This document shows positions 17,621 to 26,959 of a DNA stretch of 64,000 nucleotides, piece by piece. This DNA comes from Myxococcales bacterium. Its GTDB lineage: Bacteria; Myxococcota_A; Polyangia; Polyangiales; Polyangiaceae. Position numbers and translations under genes: made by a program. Positions within the stretch are counted from its first letter, which is position 1. Each line of letters opens with the position of its first letter. Under the pieces are notes generated by a model. That model was not told the origin of the DNA. It made no database searches and was given only the letters and a program-made list of their open reading frames with translations. The stretch is taken from positions 1 to 64,000 of the forward strand of contig CAHJWM010000013.1 in NCBI GenBank assembly GCA_903642325.1, given 5' to 3'.

Positions 17621-18219
17621 TCACGGGTTTTTGGCGGCGTTGATCGTGGCGTGAGCGACTTGTTGCGCGTTGATGGCGCGGTAGCGAGCGGGCAGGAGCG
17701 GCTGGATTGCACCGAGCACTACTGCGGCGAGCTTCTCGCTGCGGCGCGGCCGCGCGCGCGCTCCGGTCAAGAGCGAGGGGCAAAAGATCTTGACGCCACC
17801 GGGGCACGGCAGCCGGCGCAGCTCGTCTTCGAGCTCGCCTTTGACGCGGCTGTAGAAGATCGCGCTCTTCGCGTTCGAGCCGAGGGCCGTGATGACGAGG
17901 AACTGCTTGGCCCCAACCGCCAAGTTTTCTTGGCGATCGAAAGTGGGATCTGTTGGTCCACGCGGCGAAAAGCTGCCTGCGAGCCGGCTTGCTTGATGGT
18001 CGTTCCCAGACAGTAGAATACGTCGTCGACCGCCAGTTGACTGCGGTAGCTGGCTGCCTAGTCGTAATCGACAACGACCATTTGCACCTTCGCCGATGGC
18101 GCGCTCGCAGGGCGGCGTATCAATGACGTCACTCGTTCATACTCGGTGTCGCCCGCCAAGCGCTCGAGCAGTGCCGCGCCCACCAAACCCGTCGCCCCGA
18201 GTAACAGTGCCGTTCGCAT
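17621..18219 (-). pseudogene. Decayed NAD(P)-binding oxidoreductase (HTATIP2/NAD(P)H-binding type)
   Basis: Reading from ATG 18219 gives a Rossmann N-terminus, MRTALLLGATGLVGAALLERL, then VVVDYD and an in-frame TAG at 18058-18060. Past the stop, the same frame continues with family-like sequence (SQLAVDDVFYCLGTTIKQAGS, FRRVDQQIPLSIAKK). Near 17925-17940 the homology shifts to a second frame, which carries VGAKQFLVITALGSNAKSAIFYSRVKGELE and the conserved C-terminus with FCPSLLTGAR. So one nonsense mutation and one frameshift break an otherwise recognisable gene of about 200-215 codons. Sequencing error could explain one lesion but less easily both. Confidence 0.8.
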
Positions 18220-18448
18220 GGGCCGCATTCTAGCCAAGCGGCGGTCGCGCACGGTGCGGCGCGCGACGTCGAGCCGTAGGCTCGGCGGCAAACTCTGATG
18301 CTGGCGGTCGCGACGCCGAAGGCTGGGTGCTCTCGGTCCACTGTCTGCGACCATCAACCCAGGTCATCTCTATCTTGGCGCCGCGCGCTCACGGAAGAGC
18401 TCGAAGACGCGGTCGAGGAGGCAGTCTTGCGAACGGGCGGCGCGACGC

Positions 18449-18477
18449 AAAAAGGCCGGTCGACTCGACCGGCCTTT
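18449..18477 (-). terminator. Rho-independent terminator (bidirectional in form)
   Basis: A near-perfect inverted repeat, AAAAGGCCGGTCGA with its complement around a one-base centre, so at least a 12-bp stem flanked by A and T runs. It lies 28 bases past the tatA stop and most likely ends tatA transcription. Confidence 0.85.
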
Positions 18478-18505
18478 TGCCGCAGCTCGGATGACGCGAC
18501 GAAGA

Positions 18506-18718
18506 TCAGCCGCTGCGGTTCTCCGGCAGGTGCTTGGTTTCTTCCGCAACTTTCGGCGCGGTGGGAGGATGCTCGTCCGCGTCTTCGTTCAGGCCTTTCT
18601 TGAAGGAGCGGATGCCCTCGCCCAAGCCTTTGCCGACGCCGGCAAGCCGGCCCGGGCCGAACAGCAAAAGGACGATGATTAGAACGATGACCCAATGAAC
18701 GGGGCTGAAAGATCCCAT
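18506..18718 (-). CDS. tatA: Twin-arginine translocase subunit TatA
   Basis: A 70-residue TatA/E family protein: short periplasmic N-terminus, one membrane helix ([13 protein letters not shown]), the FGPGRL hinge, an amphipathic helix ([17 protein letters not shown]) and an acidic tail. TatA forms the pore for export of folded proteins bearing twin-arginine signals. It stands alone here; tatB and tatC are not in the window. A strong terminator follows. Confidence 0.95.
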   Translation of the reverse strand: MGSFSPVHWVIVLIIVLLLFGPGRLAGVGKGLGEGIRSFKKGLNEDADEHPPTAPKVAEETKHLPENRSG

Positions 18719-18822
18719 GGCTTTGCTCGATTTCGTGCCGCGGCTACTGCGGCAGAGTCACCCCAGTACAATAGCACTGGCGCTAGGGCAAGCCAGCGCG
18801 TGGGCCCGGAAACGCGGCGCTT

Positions 18823-19413
18823 TCATAAGCGAAAGACGAGCTCCTGCTCCGCCTCGGGCGCCGCGAGCGATACGGCGAGAGCATAGGTTTTTGGCCCGAC
18901 GCGCGCTCCGAATGACACGTGAATGGGCGGATTCTCTCCCCCGAGCGCCTCCAACCGAATGCGCACGCGGTATTCCCCCCGCAGCGGATCCCCATCGCTC
19001 AAGTATACGTTTTCGAGATTTTGCCCGTGACAGTCGTTATTTCGACCGGGGCAGTCGCGCTCTTTGACCAATCCGCTGCGAGCTGGGCGCCCCACTTCCA
19101 CGAGCTCGCCGCTCGGGTCGAAGACGCGCAGATCCACGTCGGACTTGGCTTCGTCCCAGGCAATCGCGAACTGCACCAAACCCGTCCGTAACCCGCAACC
19201 TTCGTCGATGATACCGTTGCAGTTGTCGTCGGTCGCATTGAAGCACAGCTCGGGTCCGCTCGGCGCACACGCCTGACGAGCCACGAACGGGGGAACGGTG
19301 CCGAGCACATCGACCCCCGCTGTCTCGTCCACCGCGACCGGCAACGGACGAGCGCAAGCGCCGAGCCCAGCCAGAGCTAGCGCCAGTAGAGACGGGCGCA
19401 GGGGCGCGGCCAC
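18823..19413 (-). CDS. Lipoprotein with a MopE-type motif and a DUF2135-like domain
   Basis: A 196-residue predicted lipoprotein. The signal peptide ends in the lipobox LGAC (Cys20). A short module, CFNATDDNCNGIIDEGCG, matches the DxDxNG/D-rich repeats of MopE-like myxobacterial surface proteins, which resemble calcium-binding loops. The C-terminal half (FAIAWDEAKSDVDLRVFDPSGELV ... GEYRVRI) resembles the YfaP/DUF2135 beta-sandwich. The start is GTG 19413, 7 bases after the HEAT-protein stop, so both are likely in one transcript. Function unknown; probably cell-surface or periplasmic. Confidence 0.8.
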   Translation of the reverse strand: MAAPLRPSLLALALAGLGACARPLPVAVDETAGVDVLGTVPPFVARQACAPSGPELCFNATDDNCNGIIDEGCGLRTGLVQFAIAWDEAKSDVDLRVFDPSGELVEVGRPARSGLVKERDCPGRNNDCHGQNLENVYLSDGDPLRGEYRVRIRLEALGGENPPIHVSFGARVGPKTYALAVSLAAPEAEQELVFRL

Positions 19414-19420
19414 TCGACGC

Positions 19421-22051
19421 TCACTTCTTCTGATCGTCAGGGATGTTCACACCCGAAACCGACTTCGGGTTCAAGAGCTCGAAGTAGGCATCGCGAGCCT
19501 GCTGGCCCGCCGGACCACTTTCATCGCGCAACGCCAGCAGGACGCCCTGTTCGGACATGAATTTGAGCGCGCGAATGGCACCCGCGCGCTTCTGCGCGTC
19601 ATCGCCTTTGGCCATCGCATAAAGCCGCGAGCGCAGCACCACGCGCGTGAACGAATGCGGGCCGTTGTCGAAGATCAAGTTGTCGAACTGCTTCATCAGC
19701 ATGACCCGGGCCCAGTCTTGCGTGGTCTTGTTGACCGTGAGCTGCCCGATGGCCTCGGCGTTGTCCACGTACTTGAAGAGTAAGCCAGACTCGAGGTCTT
19801 CCTGCGACCAGTAGCCAAAGCTTTGGTACCAGAGGTCACCGAGCTCTTGGAGCGCGTCCTTGCGCTTATTTGCGTACATGGCCACCGTGCGCTTGGCCGT
19901 CTCGGGTGAGCCGCCCAGGATGAGCGCGAGCGCCGCGTCGTTCATCATCGCCTCGTCGCTCATCAGGGCGAAGAGCTGAGTCTCCACGCTCGAATCGAAG
20001 CCGCCCTTGGCGATCGCGCGGGCTACTTGATGCCGAGTTTCGACTGCAGATTGTGGAGTCATGAGCGAGATCAGCGCGCCGGCGGTGCCCGGTACCGGGC
20101 GTTGGATCAGTGCCTCGAGCAGGCACGCGCGGCGAACTTCGTCGGGCTTATCGTTGCCTTTGTATTCGGAAATTTTGCGTGCGATCTGCAAAAAATCGTC
20201 CTTTTCGGCGACCCAAGCCAGAGCCGCGCACGCGCTGCCCCGCGATTGCTCGTTGTTCTTCGGATCCTCGATGTAATCGAGCAGCGGCTTGAATGCTTTC
20301 TGATCCCGCCACTCGGAAAGTCCATCGGCCGCCCCCACGCCGATGGCGCGGAGGCTCATACCCAAGATCGCGACGCCGCCCTGCAAGAGGCCTTCCATCG
20401 TGACGTCCTCGTCCTTGGGACGGCGCGTGAGCGACTTGATGAGCACGCCCCAAGAGGGCTGATCTTTGAGCCAACCTACGTAGCGGAGCGCACTCTGCGC
20501 CACCACCCACTCTTCGGGCATCGGCGGCTGTTGTCCTTCTTTGGGCAACGGCTCGTTCGGGTTCGACCATCTACGCAAAGCGCCGATGTCCTTCACCGAC
20601 TCCATGGCAGCCAGCGCGCGCAGGCCGTTCGCGTGCGGTGACGGCATCTCGTGGATCCAGAAGATCACGCCGTCTTCGGCTTGCGTTGCAATGACTCGGC
20701 GCTTGTCTGGGTTCAATACGGCGAGATCGGCGATCATGCGGGCCGACACGACACGCTCGTTGTCGTCGCGCTTGAGCATCATCTCCCAGTCGTTTTGATC
20801 CGTGTATAGCTTCAGCGGATCCATGCGCAGTCGTTTAGCAAGGGTCGGAACACCGCGAATATCGCCGATTTGCGCGAGCGCGACGGCCGCGCGCGTTTGA
20901 AAATGCATGTGCGGCTTACTCGACAGGTACTCGAACAGCGCATTGCCGCCGCGCGGATCATTGAGCTTGTCGATCATGTCGAAGATTTGCTTCTTCTGGT
21001 AAAAAGCAAGCGTCGGATCTTCGGTCACGATGGAGCTCAGGGCGAGCACCAAGCCGTCGGTGCCAATACCGTCGCGGAGCGCCTCCAAAAATTTATTGCG
21101 ACTGTCTTTGTCGGCCGTCTTCAGCGCCGCGACGAGTGGCTCGCGCGCGCGAGGCTCGCCGATTTTGCCCAGGCCGGGCGCCGCTTGCCGGGCCACTTCC
21201 GGATCTTTGTCTTGGACCAGCTTGATCAGCGTGTCTGTCCACTTGGGCTCGGCATTTTGTGACAGAACCGTGGCGACGAGCTGTCGCACCGCCGGGCTCG
21301 CGTCGCCAGCCATACTGGCAAGCTTGTCGAGGCTGACGAGCTGAACGATGCGATTGGGATCGAAGGCCGCGCCCCCGTTCAAGCGCTGCACCTGGGACAG
21401 ATCACCGGCGCGGTATAGGACCATGATGTCGTCGAAAGCGCGCGGTTCGCCGAGCACGACGAGCGCCCACGCAATTTGCGGTTTAGCGCCGGGCCCGGCC
21501 TTCTTCAGCGCAGCCAGCAGGGCCTCGCGAGCGGGCTCACCGAGCGGGCGCCCGTACTCGGCAAGTGCGAGTGCGGCCATGCCTTGTAACGGCTCGGACG
21601 GTACGGCGAGCGCGTCGGCGGCCAACTTGACGCCTTCGGGATCCTTGGCGAACGCCAATTGCCTCAAGGCTTCGGCGCGGACCTCTTCGCTCTTGTCGCT
21701 CGCCGCCCACTCGCGCCACTTGGGCACCTGCTCTTGCTTGGGCAACACGAAGATGGCCTTCTTCGTGTCCTCGCCTTGCTCTATCGTGAGCTTGCCGGCC
21801 TCTTGCTTGCCCCCGATCAACATGAACGCCGCGAAGCCCGCCACTGCGAGCACTCCCACCAATATTGCCATCGGCGCGAAGCGGCCCTTTTTGAAGTTGC
21901 CATCGCCCGAATCGAAGCCCGCGGGGACGCCACCACCGGGCGCGCGCGGAGCCGCGGGCATGTCGTCGGGTGGCCACTTGGCGGCCATGACGACCGGCAG
22001 GGGCGGGGGCTTGGGCGCCGGGGATATCTTCGAAGGGTTCGAATCGAGCAT
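19421..22051 (-). CDS. Membrane-anchored HEAT-repeat protein
   Basis: An 876-residue protein. A Pro/Ala-rich cytoplasmic segment is followed by one membrane helix (APMAILVGVLAVAGFAAFMLIGG, about 60-82) and about 780 residues of HEAT-type helical repeats, for example KSEEVRAEALRQLAFAKDPEGVKLA, DKDPEVARQAAPGLGKIGEPRAREPLVAAL and FQTRAAVALAQIGDIRGVPTLAKRL. Such solenoids act as large binding scaffolds, here probably in the periplasm. ATG 22051 has an excellent ribosome site (GGGAGGATCC before ATG). The downstream lipoprotein may be its partner. No enzymatic motif is seen. Confidence 0.85.
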   Translation of the reverse strand: MLDSNPSKISPAPKPPPLPVVMAAKWPPDDMPAAPRAPGGGVPAGFDSGDGNFKKGRFAPMAILVGVLAVAGFAAFMLIGGKQEAGKLTIEQGEDTKKAIFVLPKQEQVPKWREWAASDKSEEVRAEALRQLAFAKDPEGVKLAADALAVPSEPLQGMAALALAEYGRPLGEPAREALLAALKKAGPGAKPQIAWALVVLGEPRAFDDIMVLYRAGDLSQVQRLNGGAAFDPNRIVQLVSLDKLASMAGDASPAVRQLVATVLSQNAEPKWTDTLIKLVQDKDPEVARQAAPGLGKIGEPRAREPLVAALKTADKDSRNKFLEALRDGIGTDGLVLALSSIVTEDPTLAFYQKKQIFDMIDKLNDPRGGNALFEYLSSKPHMHFQTRAAVALAQIGDIRGVPTLAKRLRMDPLKLYTDQNDWEMMLKRDDNERVVSARMIADLAVLNPDKRRVIATQAEDGVIFWIHEMPSPHANGLRALAAMESVKDIGALRRWSNPNEPLPKEGQQPPMPEEWVVAQSALRYVGWLKDQPSWGVLIKSLTRRPKDEDVTMEGLLQGGVAILGMSLRAIGVGAADGLSEWRDQKAFKPLLDYIEDPKNNEQSRGSACAALAWVAEKDDFLQIARKISEYKGNDKPDEVRRACLLEALIQRPVPGTAGALISLMTPQSAVETRHQVARAIAKGGFDSSVETQLFALMSDEAMMNDAALALILGGSPETAKRTVAMYANKRKDALQELGDLWYQSFGYWSQEDLESGLLFKYVDNAEAIGQLTVNKTTQDWARVMLMKQFDNLIFDNGPHSFTRVVLRSRLYAMAKGDDAQKRAGAIRALKFMSEQGVLLALRDESGPAGQQARDAYFELLNPKSVSGVNIPDDQKK

Positions 22052-22279
22052 GGATCCTCCCGCTAAACGCGGTGCTAGTGAGCGCGACCGCCCTAGGGCA
22101 CGATCGGTGCAATTGCAGCAGCCCGCGAACTTAGCCCAAGCGGAAAAAAGGGGGGAGAGATCCGAATGCCGAGTCCGCGCGCGCGGTTCGAATCGCACTG
22201 GAAACTTGCGTCAAAGCTTTGATTTGCGCGCCCTCCGCCATCGAAACCGGCGCCCAGTTGCGGCGGGGCGCGCCATTTG

Positions 22280-22999
22280 ATGCGGGGGACGAGCGCCCTG
22301 CCTCGACGCTCGGCGTGGCTGCTACCGGTGGCGGTCACGGTCGGCACCACGCTGGTCGTCGCGCTGCTGTCGCGTTTGCCGGACAGCATCTCGGCCAGCG
22401 CGGTGGGCTTCGGCTTTTTGGCCGTCACCTACGGGCTCGTGCTGCGCAAGGACGATGACGCGTACACCGCGCACTACGGGTTGTCCTTCGGGGGCCTGTT
22501 CGATCCGGAACCGCTGTCGCTCACTCGCATGCTGCGCGAGAGCGCGCTCGCACTGCTCTGGGCGCTCGGCATGGCGGCGATTTTTCTGCCGCCATTCTGG
22601 CGCGGTTTCACGTGGTGGTGGCACGTGCGCACGCCATTTCATGGCGCGCGACTCGCTTCTTTGAGCACGGAATTTTCAGGGCAGTTGCTGGTCATCGCGC
22701 TGCCGGAAGAAGCATTTTTTCGAGGCTACCTGCAGTCGGCCCTCGACGACGCCTGGCCTCCGCGCTGGCGCGTGCTCGGCGCTCAGCTAGGCCCGAGCAT
22801 TTTGCTGACGAGCGCGTTGTTTGCGGCAGGTCATCTATGCACTGAGCTCGACGCCGGTAGACTGGCGGTATTCTTTCCGTCCTTGGTCTTTGGTTGGCTC
22901 CGCGCGCGCACGCGTGGCGTGGGCGCAGGCATCGTATTTCATGCGCTGTGTAACCTCTTTGCTTCGTACCTCGGCCAGAGCTACGGTTTTCCGCGGTGA
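22280..22999 (+). CDS. CPBP-family intramembrane glutamic protease
   Basis: A 239-residue multipass protein of the CPBP/Abi family. The catalytic motif EExxxR is at 143-148 (PEEAFFRGYLQ), followed by FAAGH and FHALCNL on later helices, as in active members. Some myxobacterial relatives (myxosortases) process surface proteins with a MYXO-CTERM tail; the motif fits, but nothing here proves that specificity. ATG 22280 is preferred to the adjacent TTG 22277. The stop overlaps the nadC GTG, placing the protease first in a coupled three-gene operon. Confidence 0.88.
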   Translation: MRGTSALPRRSAWLLPVAVTVGTTLVVALLSRLPDSISASAVGFGFLAVTYGLVLRKDDDAYTAHYGLSFGGLFDPEPLSLTRMLRESALALLWALGMAAIFLPPFWRGFTWWWHVRTPFHGARLASLSTEFSGQLLVIALPEEAFFRGYLQSALDDAWPPRWRVLGAQLGPSILLTSALFAAGHLCTELDAGRLAVFFPSLVFGWLRARTRGVGAGIVFHALCNLFASYLGQSYGFPR

Positions 23000-23838
23000 T
23001 ACCTTCTTATCTGATCGATCAACTGGTCGAGCTCGCGCTGAACGAGGACTTAGCCGGGGGCGACATCACGAGCGAAGCCACGGTGGCGACGAGTGACCGC
23101 GCGATCGCCCGTGCCATTGCCCATTCTCCGCTCACGGTGTGCGGCGGCGACGTGTTCGCGCGCGTGTTTTATCGGGTAGACCCGGGCGTTCGGGTCGAAC
23201 GACGCGCGTTGGACGGCGAGCGCGCCCGACCGGGCGACGTACTTTGGATCGTCGAGGGCGCCACCCGCTCGCTGCTGATGGCGGAGCGCACGGCCTTGAA
23301 TTTCGCCCAGCGTATGAGCGGCACGGCGACGCTTACCCGCCGTTACGTGGACGCGCTGCCGGCCAATTCGCGGACGCGCATCGTCGATACCCGCAAAACC
23401 ACACCCGGACTGCGCTTTCTCGAGCGCTACGCGGTGCGTACGGGCGGTGGTTTCAATCATCGAAATGATCTCGGCTCAGCCGTGCTGATCAAGGACAACC
23501 ACATCGTGGCGGCTGGCGGCGTGCGTGAGGCCATCGAGCGCGCTTTCGCCCACGCCCCGCACTCGAGCCGCATCGAGATCGAGGTCGAGTCTCTGGAAAT
23601 GCTGGACGAAGCTCTGGAAGCGGGCGCTCACGTGGTGATGCTGGATAATTTCGCGTCCAGCCAGATCGCCGCGGCCGTCGAGCGCGCCCATGGCCGAGCC
23701 GTGGTCGAGGTTTCGGGAGGCGTCGGTCTGGACCGCGTTCACGCCTTGGCCGAGGCCGGGGTGGATGTGATCAGCGTTGGAGCCTTGACCCACTCGGCTC
23801 CGGCGGCCGACATCGGGCTCGACCTCGAAAGCATCTGA
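22996..23838 (+). CDS. nadC: Quinolinate phosphoribosyltransferase (nicotinate-nucleotide pyrophosphorylase)
   Basis: Converts quinolinate and PRPP to nicotinate mononucleotide, CO2 and pyrophosphate in de novo NAD synthesis. The 280-residue length is typical. Visible motifs are NEDLAGGDIT, the core RTALNFAQRMSGTATLTR, DTRKTTPGLR and RTGGGFNHR, and the C-terminal EVSGGV. It starts with GTG overlapping the protease stop and shares one base with birA (TGATG). nadA and nadB are not in the window. Confidence 0.96.
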   Translation: MIPSYLIDQLVELALNEDLAGGDITSEATVATSDRAIARAIAHSPLTVCGGDVFARVFYRVDPGVRVERRALDGERARPGDVLWIVEGATRSLLMAERTALNFAQRMSGTATLTRRYVDALPANSRTRIVDTRKTTPGLRFLERYAVRTGGGFNHRNDLGSAVLIKDNHIVAAGGVREAIERAFAHAPHSSRIEIEVESLEMLDEALEAGAHVVMLDNFASSQIAAAVERAHGRAVVEVSGGVGLDRVHALAEAGVDVISVGALTHSAPAADIGLDLESI

Positions 23839-24611
23839 TGGCCTTCGACGTCGAACGCTTCCGCGCGCGAGCCAGCGCTCGCAAGTCGAAGCTCGGTCAG
23901 CCCATCGTCTGGCAGGACGTGACCGGTTCCACCAACGACGATGCGCTGGCGGCCGCGCGGGCGGGGGCGCCGCACGGCGCCGTGTTCGTAGCCGACGTTC
24001 AAACTGCCGGGCGCGGGCGGCGTGGTCATGCCTGGCTCGCGCGGCCCGGCGAAGGCCTGCTGTTCTCGGTATTACTCAGACCCGCGCTCGACCTCGCCCA
24101 GACCAGCGCGCTGACGCTCGCAATTGGGCTCGCGCTGCGAGACGCAATCGCGCCCATCATCAGCTCTGCCGCCTCGATCAAGTGGCCCAATGATGTGCTC
24201 GTGGCCGGCAAAAAGCTGGCCGGCGTCTTGGTGGAATCGCAGCTGCAAGGCGACCGCTTGCAAGCGGTCGTAGTGGGCGTGGGCCTGAACGTGTCCAGTC
24301 GAGAATTCCCCGAAGAAATCGCGGCACGCGCGACGTCGCTGGCACTGCTCGGTGCGACGAGACTCGAGCGCGAAACGCTGCTCGGGGATGTTCTGGACGC
24401 GATCTCGACGCGCGTCCTTGGCTACGAAGCGGGCGGCATCGCCGCAATCTTGCCGGAGCTCAACGCCGCGGACGCGCTGCGCGATAAGCGCGTCCGTGTC
24501 GACGCCGTGACCGGCGCCGCGCGCGGCCTCGATGAGCACGGGCGGCTGCGGCTCGAGGACGACGCCGGTGAGATGCACGCGCTCTCGTCGGGAACCGTCG
24601 AGCTGGTTTGA
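23838..24611 (+). CDS. birA: Biotin--[acetyl-CoA-carboxylase] ligase
   Basis: Forms biotinyl-AMP and attaches biotin to the carrier lysine of acetyl-CoA carboxylase. It has the ligase motif GRGRRGHAW with the upstream TGSTNDDA and the SIKWPNDV motif of this family. The 257-residue protein has no N-terminal winged helix, so it is a monofunctional ligase that cannot act as a biotin repressor. It overlaps nadC by one base. Confidence 0.95.
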   Translation: MAFDVERFRARASARKSKLGQPIVWQDVTGSTNDDALAAARAGAPHGAVFVADVQTAGRGRRGHAWLARPGEGLLFSVLLRPALDLAQTSALTLAIGLALRDAIAPIISSAASIKWPNDVLVAGKKLAGVLVESQLQGDRLQAVVVGVGLNVSSREFPEEIAARATSLALLGATRLERETLLGDVLDAISTRVLGYEAGGIAAILPELNAADALRDKRVRVDAVTGAARGLDEHGRLRLEDDAGEMHALSSGTVELV

Positions 24612-24723
24612 ACAGCATACTGGCAATGTCCTCGTCGGCCTTGCCGCGGGCGCGGGCGGTGGACGGGACCGGAGAGGCGAGACTTGCGCTCCGACGACGG
24701 ACACCTGTCGGATCGAGCTCCGA

Positions 24724-25275
24724 CTACGCCGCTCGGGGCAGCGGCGCGCGCTCAGCCAGCGCCTCCGCCAACAGACGGCGGCCCCGAAACAGCCGGCTCA
24801 TCACCGTGCCCACCGGTACCGAAAGCTCGACCGCTGTGTCCTTGTAACTGCGTTCTTCCAAATCAACCAGGCGCACGACGGCCGAGAACTGGGCGGGCAG
24901 CGCGTCGAGCGCGCAGCTCACGGGGCGAGTCAGCGATTGCCTCAGTGGCGGGGCGTCGCGCAGCGTCCACGCGCACGGGTCGCAGGCCAGAGCGTCCAGG
25001 GCACGACGCTCGCGGCTCGATTTACGGCAGCGTGTGATGAAAACGCTGAACATGATCTGCTGCAGCCAGCCGCGCAGATTGGTGTCGCATTGATAGCCGG
25101 ACTCGAAGCACAACGCACGCAACACCGTGTCTTGCACGAGGTCGTTGGCGTCGCTCCGGCGCTTGCACAGCGACAAGGCTCGGGCATTGAGCCCTGGCAA
25201 AAGCGCGGGTAATTTGCGCCGCAGCTCCGCGGTAAATGCTTCGTTTTGTGTATCGACGGTTGGTAGCTCTGACAT
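24724..25275 (-). CDS. ECF-type RNA polymerase sigma factor
   Basis: A 183-residue sigma-70 family protein with region 2 (SDANDLVQDTVLRAL; GWLQQIMFSVFITRCRKSSRERR) and region 4 (LVDLEERSYKDTAVELSVPVGTVMSRLFRGRRLL). ATG 25275 has a good ribosome site (GTGGAGGCCAC before ATG). It is transcribed towards birA, and no anti-sigma factor or zinc-binding regulator lies beside it, so its control is not evident. There is no long C-terminal extension. Confidence 0.9.
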   Translation of the reverse strand: MSELPTVDTQNEAFTAELRRKLPALLPGLNARALSLCKRRSDANDLVQDTVLRALCFESGYQCDTNLRGWLQQIMFSVFITRCRKSSRERRALDALACDPCAWTLRDAPPLRQSLTRPVSCALDALPAQFSAVVRLVDLEERSYKDTAVELSVPVGTVMSRLFRGRRLLAEALAERAPLPRAA

Positions 25276-25413
25276 GTGGCCTCCACGAACGGCATGCATC
25301 GCAAGCCATGTGCCAAGCTCGTGCGACCGGCAAATCTCCGCGTTTCGTGGTCTCTTCACCAGCGGCAAGCCGCGCTCCCGCCTGTCAAACTGGCATTGAC
25401 GCCGCTCGGCCTG

Positions 25414-26940
25414 TCAGGGCGACAAACGCAGCGCGCCAATCGCGAGCGGAACTTCATCCGCAATCTCGTGGGCCAAGACTCCGCGATCGACGCCTTGCGC
25501 CGAGCGCCGTTCGCCTGCGCTGCCGTGCACGTAGGCGGCAGTGTAGGCAGCGCGGCGCGCAGTGAGCTGGGTACCAAACGCAGCCAGCATGCCGGTGAGC
25601 ACGTCCCCCGAGCCGCCCGTGGCCAGCGCGCTCCCCCCCGTCGGGTTGACCGCGACGCGCTCGTCGGGAGCGCCGATCAAGGTGCGGTGCCCTTTGAGCA
25701 GCACCACGCTGCCGGTCAGCGCGACGGCGCGGGCGACGGCGGCAAAGCGGTCGGCTTCGACCTCGGCTGCGGTGCCCGAGAGGATGCGTGCCATTTCTCC
25801 CGAATGCGGAGTGAGGACGACCGCACCGGGCACGCCTCGCAGCTGTTCCGCGCGCCCCGAGAAGTGCGTGATCGCATCCGCATCGACCACCTTGAGCTTT
25901 TCAGCGTGCAGCACCACATGGTCGACGATACGCCGCGCCTGATCCCCGAGGCCGAGACCGGGGCCGATGGCCACGGCGTCGGCACGCTCCAGCAGTTGAT
26001 CGAGTGATTCTTCGATTTTATCTGGATCGATGCGGGCGGTCATGATCTCGAGCACCCGCTGGTCCAACAAGGCGGTGGTCTCTGGAAACCCGGCTATCGT
26101 CACCAAGCCGGCCCCGGCGCGGAGCGCGCCACGCGCCGCCAAGAGCGCGGCGCCGATTTTGCCCGGCGAGCCCGCGATCACGAGCACTCGCCCGGCCGAC
26201 ACCTTGTGCGTTTTCACGCCGCGCGTGCCGATCGCGCCGCGCACGTCGCTGGCCTCGACGATCTCGGCGTGATGGCCGACTCGCGCGACTTCCTGATTGG
26301 GCACGCCGATGTCGACGACCTCGACTTTGCCTGCGTGCTCTAGCCCCGACGGCGTCCAAAGGCCCAGCTTGGGATGCGCAAAGGTGATGGTGGTGTGTGC
26401 GCGAATGGCCACGCCGAGCACGGCGCCGGTGTCGGCATCGATGCCCGAGGGAACATCGAGCGCGATTATTCGACCGCGCGCGCCATTGATCAGCTCGATT
26501 GCCTGTCGAAAAAAGCCGGTGATTTCCCGATCTAGCCCCGTGCCAAAGATCGCATCCACAACGGCTTCGGCAGCGTCTAGGCCTGCGCCTAGCTCGTGTG
26601 CCTGGCTCGGTTCGACCTCCACTACGCTCCCGCCCACGCCCACGAACGAGCGCTGGTTGGCGAGCGCGTCGCCCGTCAGGCGATCGCGCGGCACCAACGA
26701 GTACACGCGCGGATCGCAGCCGAGCGTCAGCAGGCGACGCGCGACGACGAAACCGTCTCCGCCGTTGTTGCCGGCTCCGCACACGACCGCGACGCGTGCC
26801 CCGCGTTCGAGCCGCGCCGCGATCAGATCGGCAGCGCCACGCCCGGCGTTCTCCATGAGGAGCAGGCTCGGAACCTGGCAGGCCGCGCTGGCGTGCGCAT
26901 CGAAGGCGCGCATTTCTGCGCGCGACAACACCGGAATCAT
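25414..26940 (-). CDS. nnr: Bifunctional NAD(P)H-hydrate epimerase / ADP-dependent dehydratase
   Basis: A 508-residue repair enzyme for damaged (hydrated) NAD(P)H. The N-terminal half is the epimerase (YjeF_N): LLMENAGRGAADLI, CGAGNNGGDGFVVARRL and DAIFGTGLDREI. The C-terminal half is the ADP-dependent dehydratase (carbohydrate-kinase fold): GPGLGLG, TPHSGEMARI, KGHRTLIG and NPTGGSALATGGSGDVLTG. It starts at ATG 26940, 19 bases after the acpS stop, and ends the SUMF1-like/pdxJ/acpS/nnr operon. Confidence 0.95.
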   Translation of the reverse strand: MIPVLSRAEMRAFDAHASAACQVPSLLLMENAGRGAADLIAARLERGARVAVVCGAGNNGGDGFVVARRLLTLGCDPRVYSLVPRDRLTGDALANQRSFVGVGGSVVEVEPSQAHELGAGLDAAEAVVDAIFGTGLDREITGFFRQAIELINGARGRIIALDVPSGIDADTGAVLGVAIRAHTTITFAHPKLGLWTPSGLEHAGKVEVVDIGVPNQEVARVGHHAEIVEASDVRGAIGTRGVKTHKVSAGRVLVIAGSPGKIGAALLAARGALRAGAGLVTIAGFPETTALLDQRVLEIMTARIDPDKIEESLDQLLERADAVAIGPGLGLGDQARRIVDHVVLHAEKLKVVDADAITHFSGRAEQLRGVPGAVVLTPHSGEMARILSGTAAEVEADRFAAVARAVALTGSVVLLKGHRTLIGAPDERVAVNPTGGSALATGGSGDVLTGMLAAFGTQLTARRAAYTAAYVHGSAGERRSAQGVDRGVLAHEIADEVPLAIGALRLSP

Positions 26941-26959
26941 TCGCTCAGCATACTGCCAA

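Noticed and set aside
24608-24847. 79-codon frame after birA
   Set aside because: Lies mostly antisense to the sigma factor's region 4; not a CoaX (pantothenate kinase) start as I first considered.
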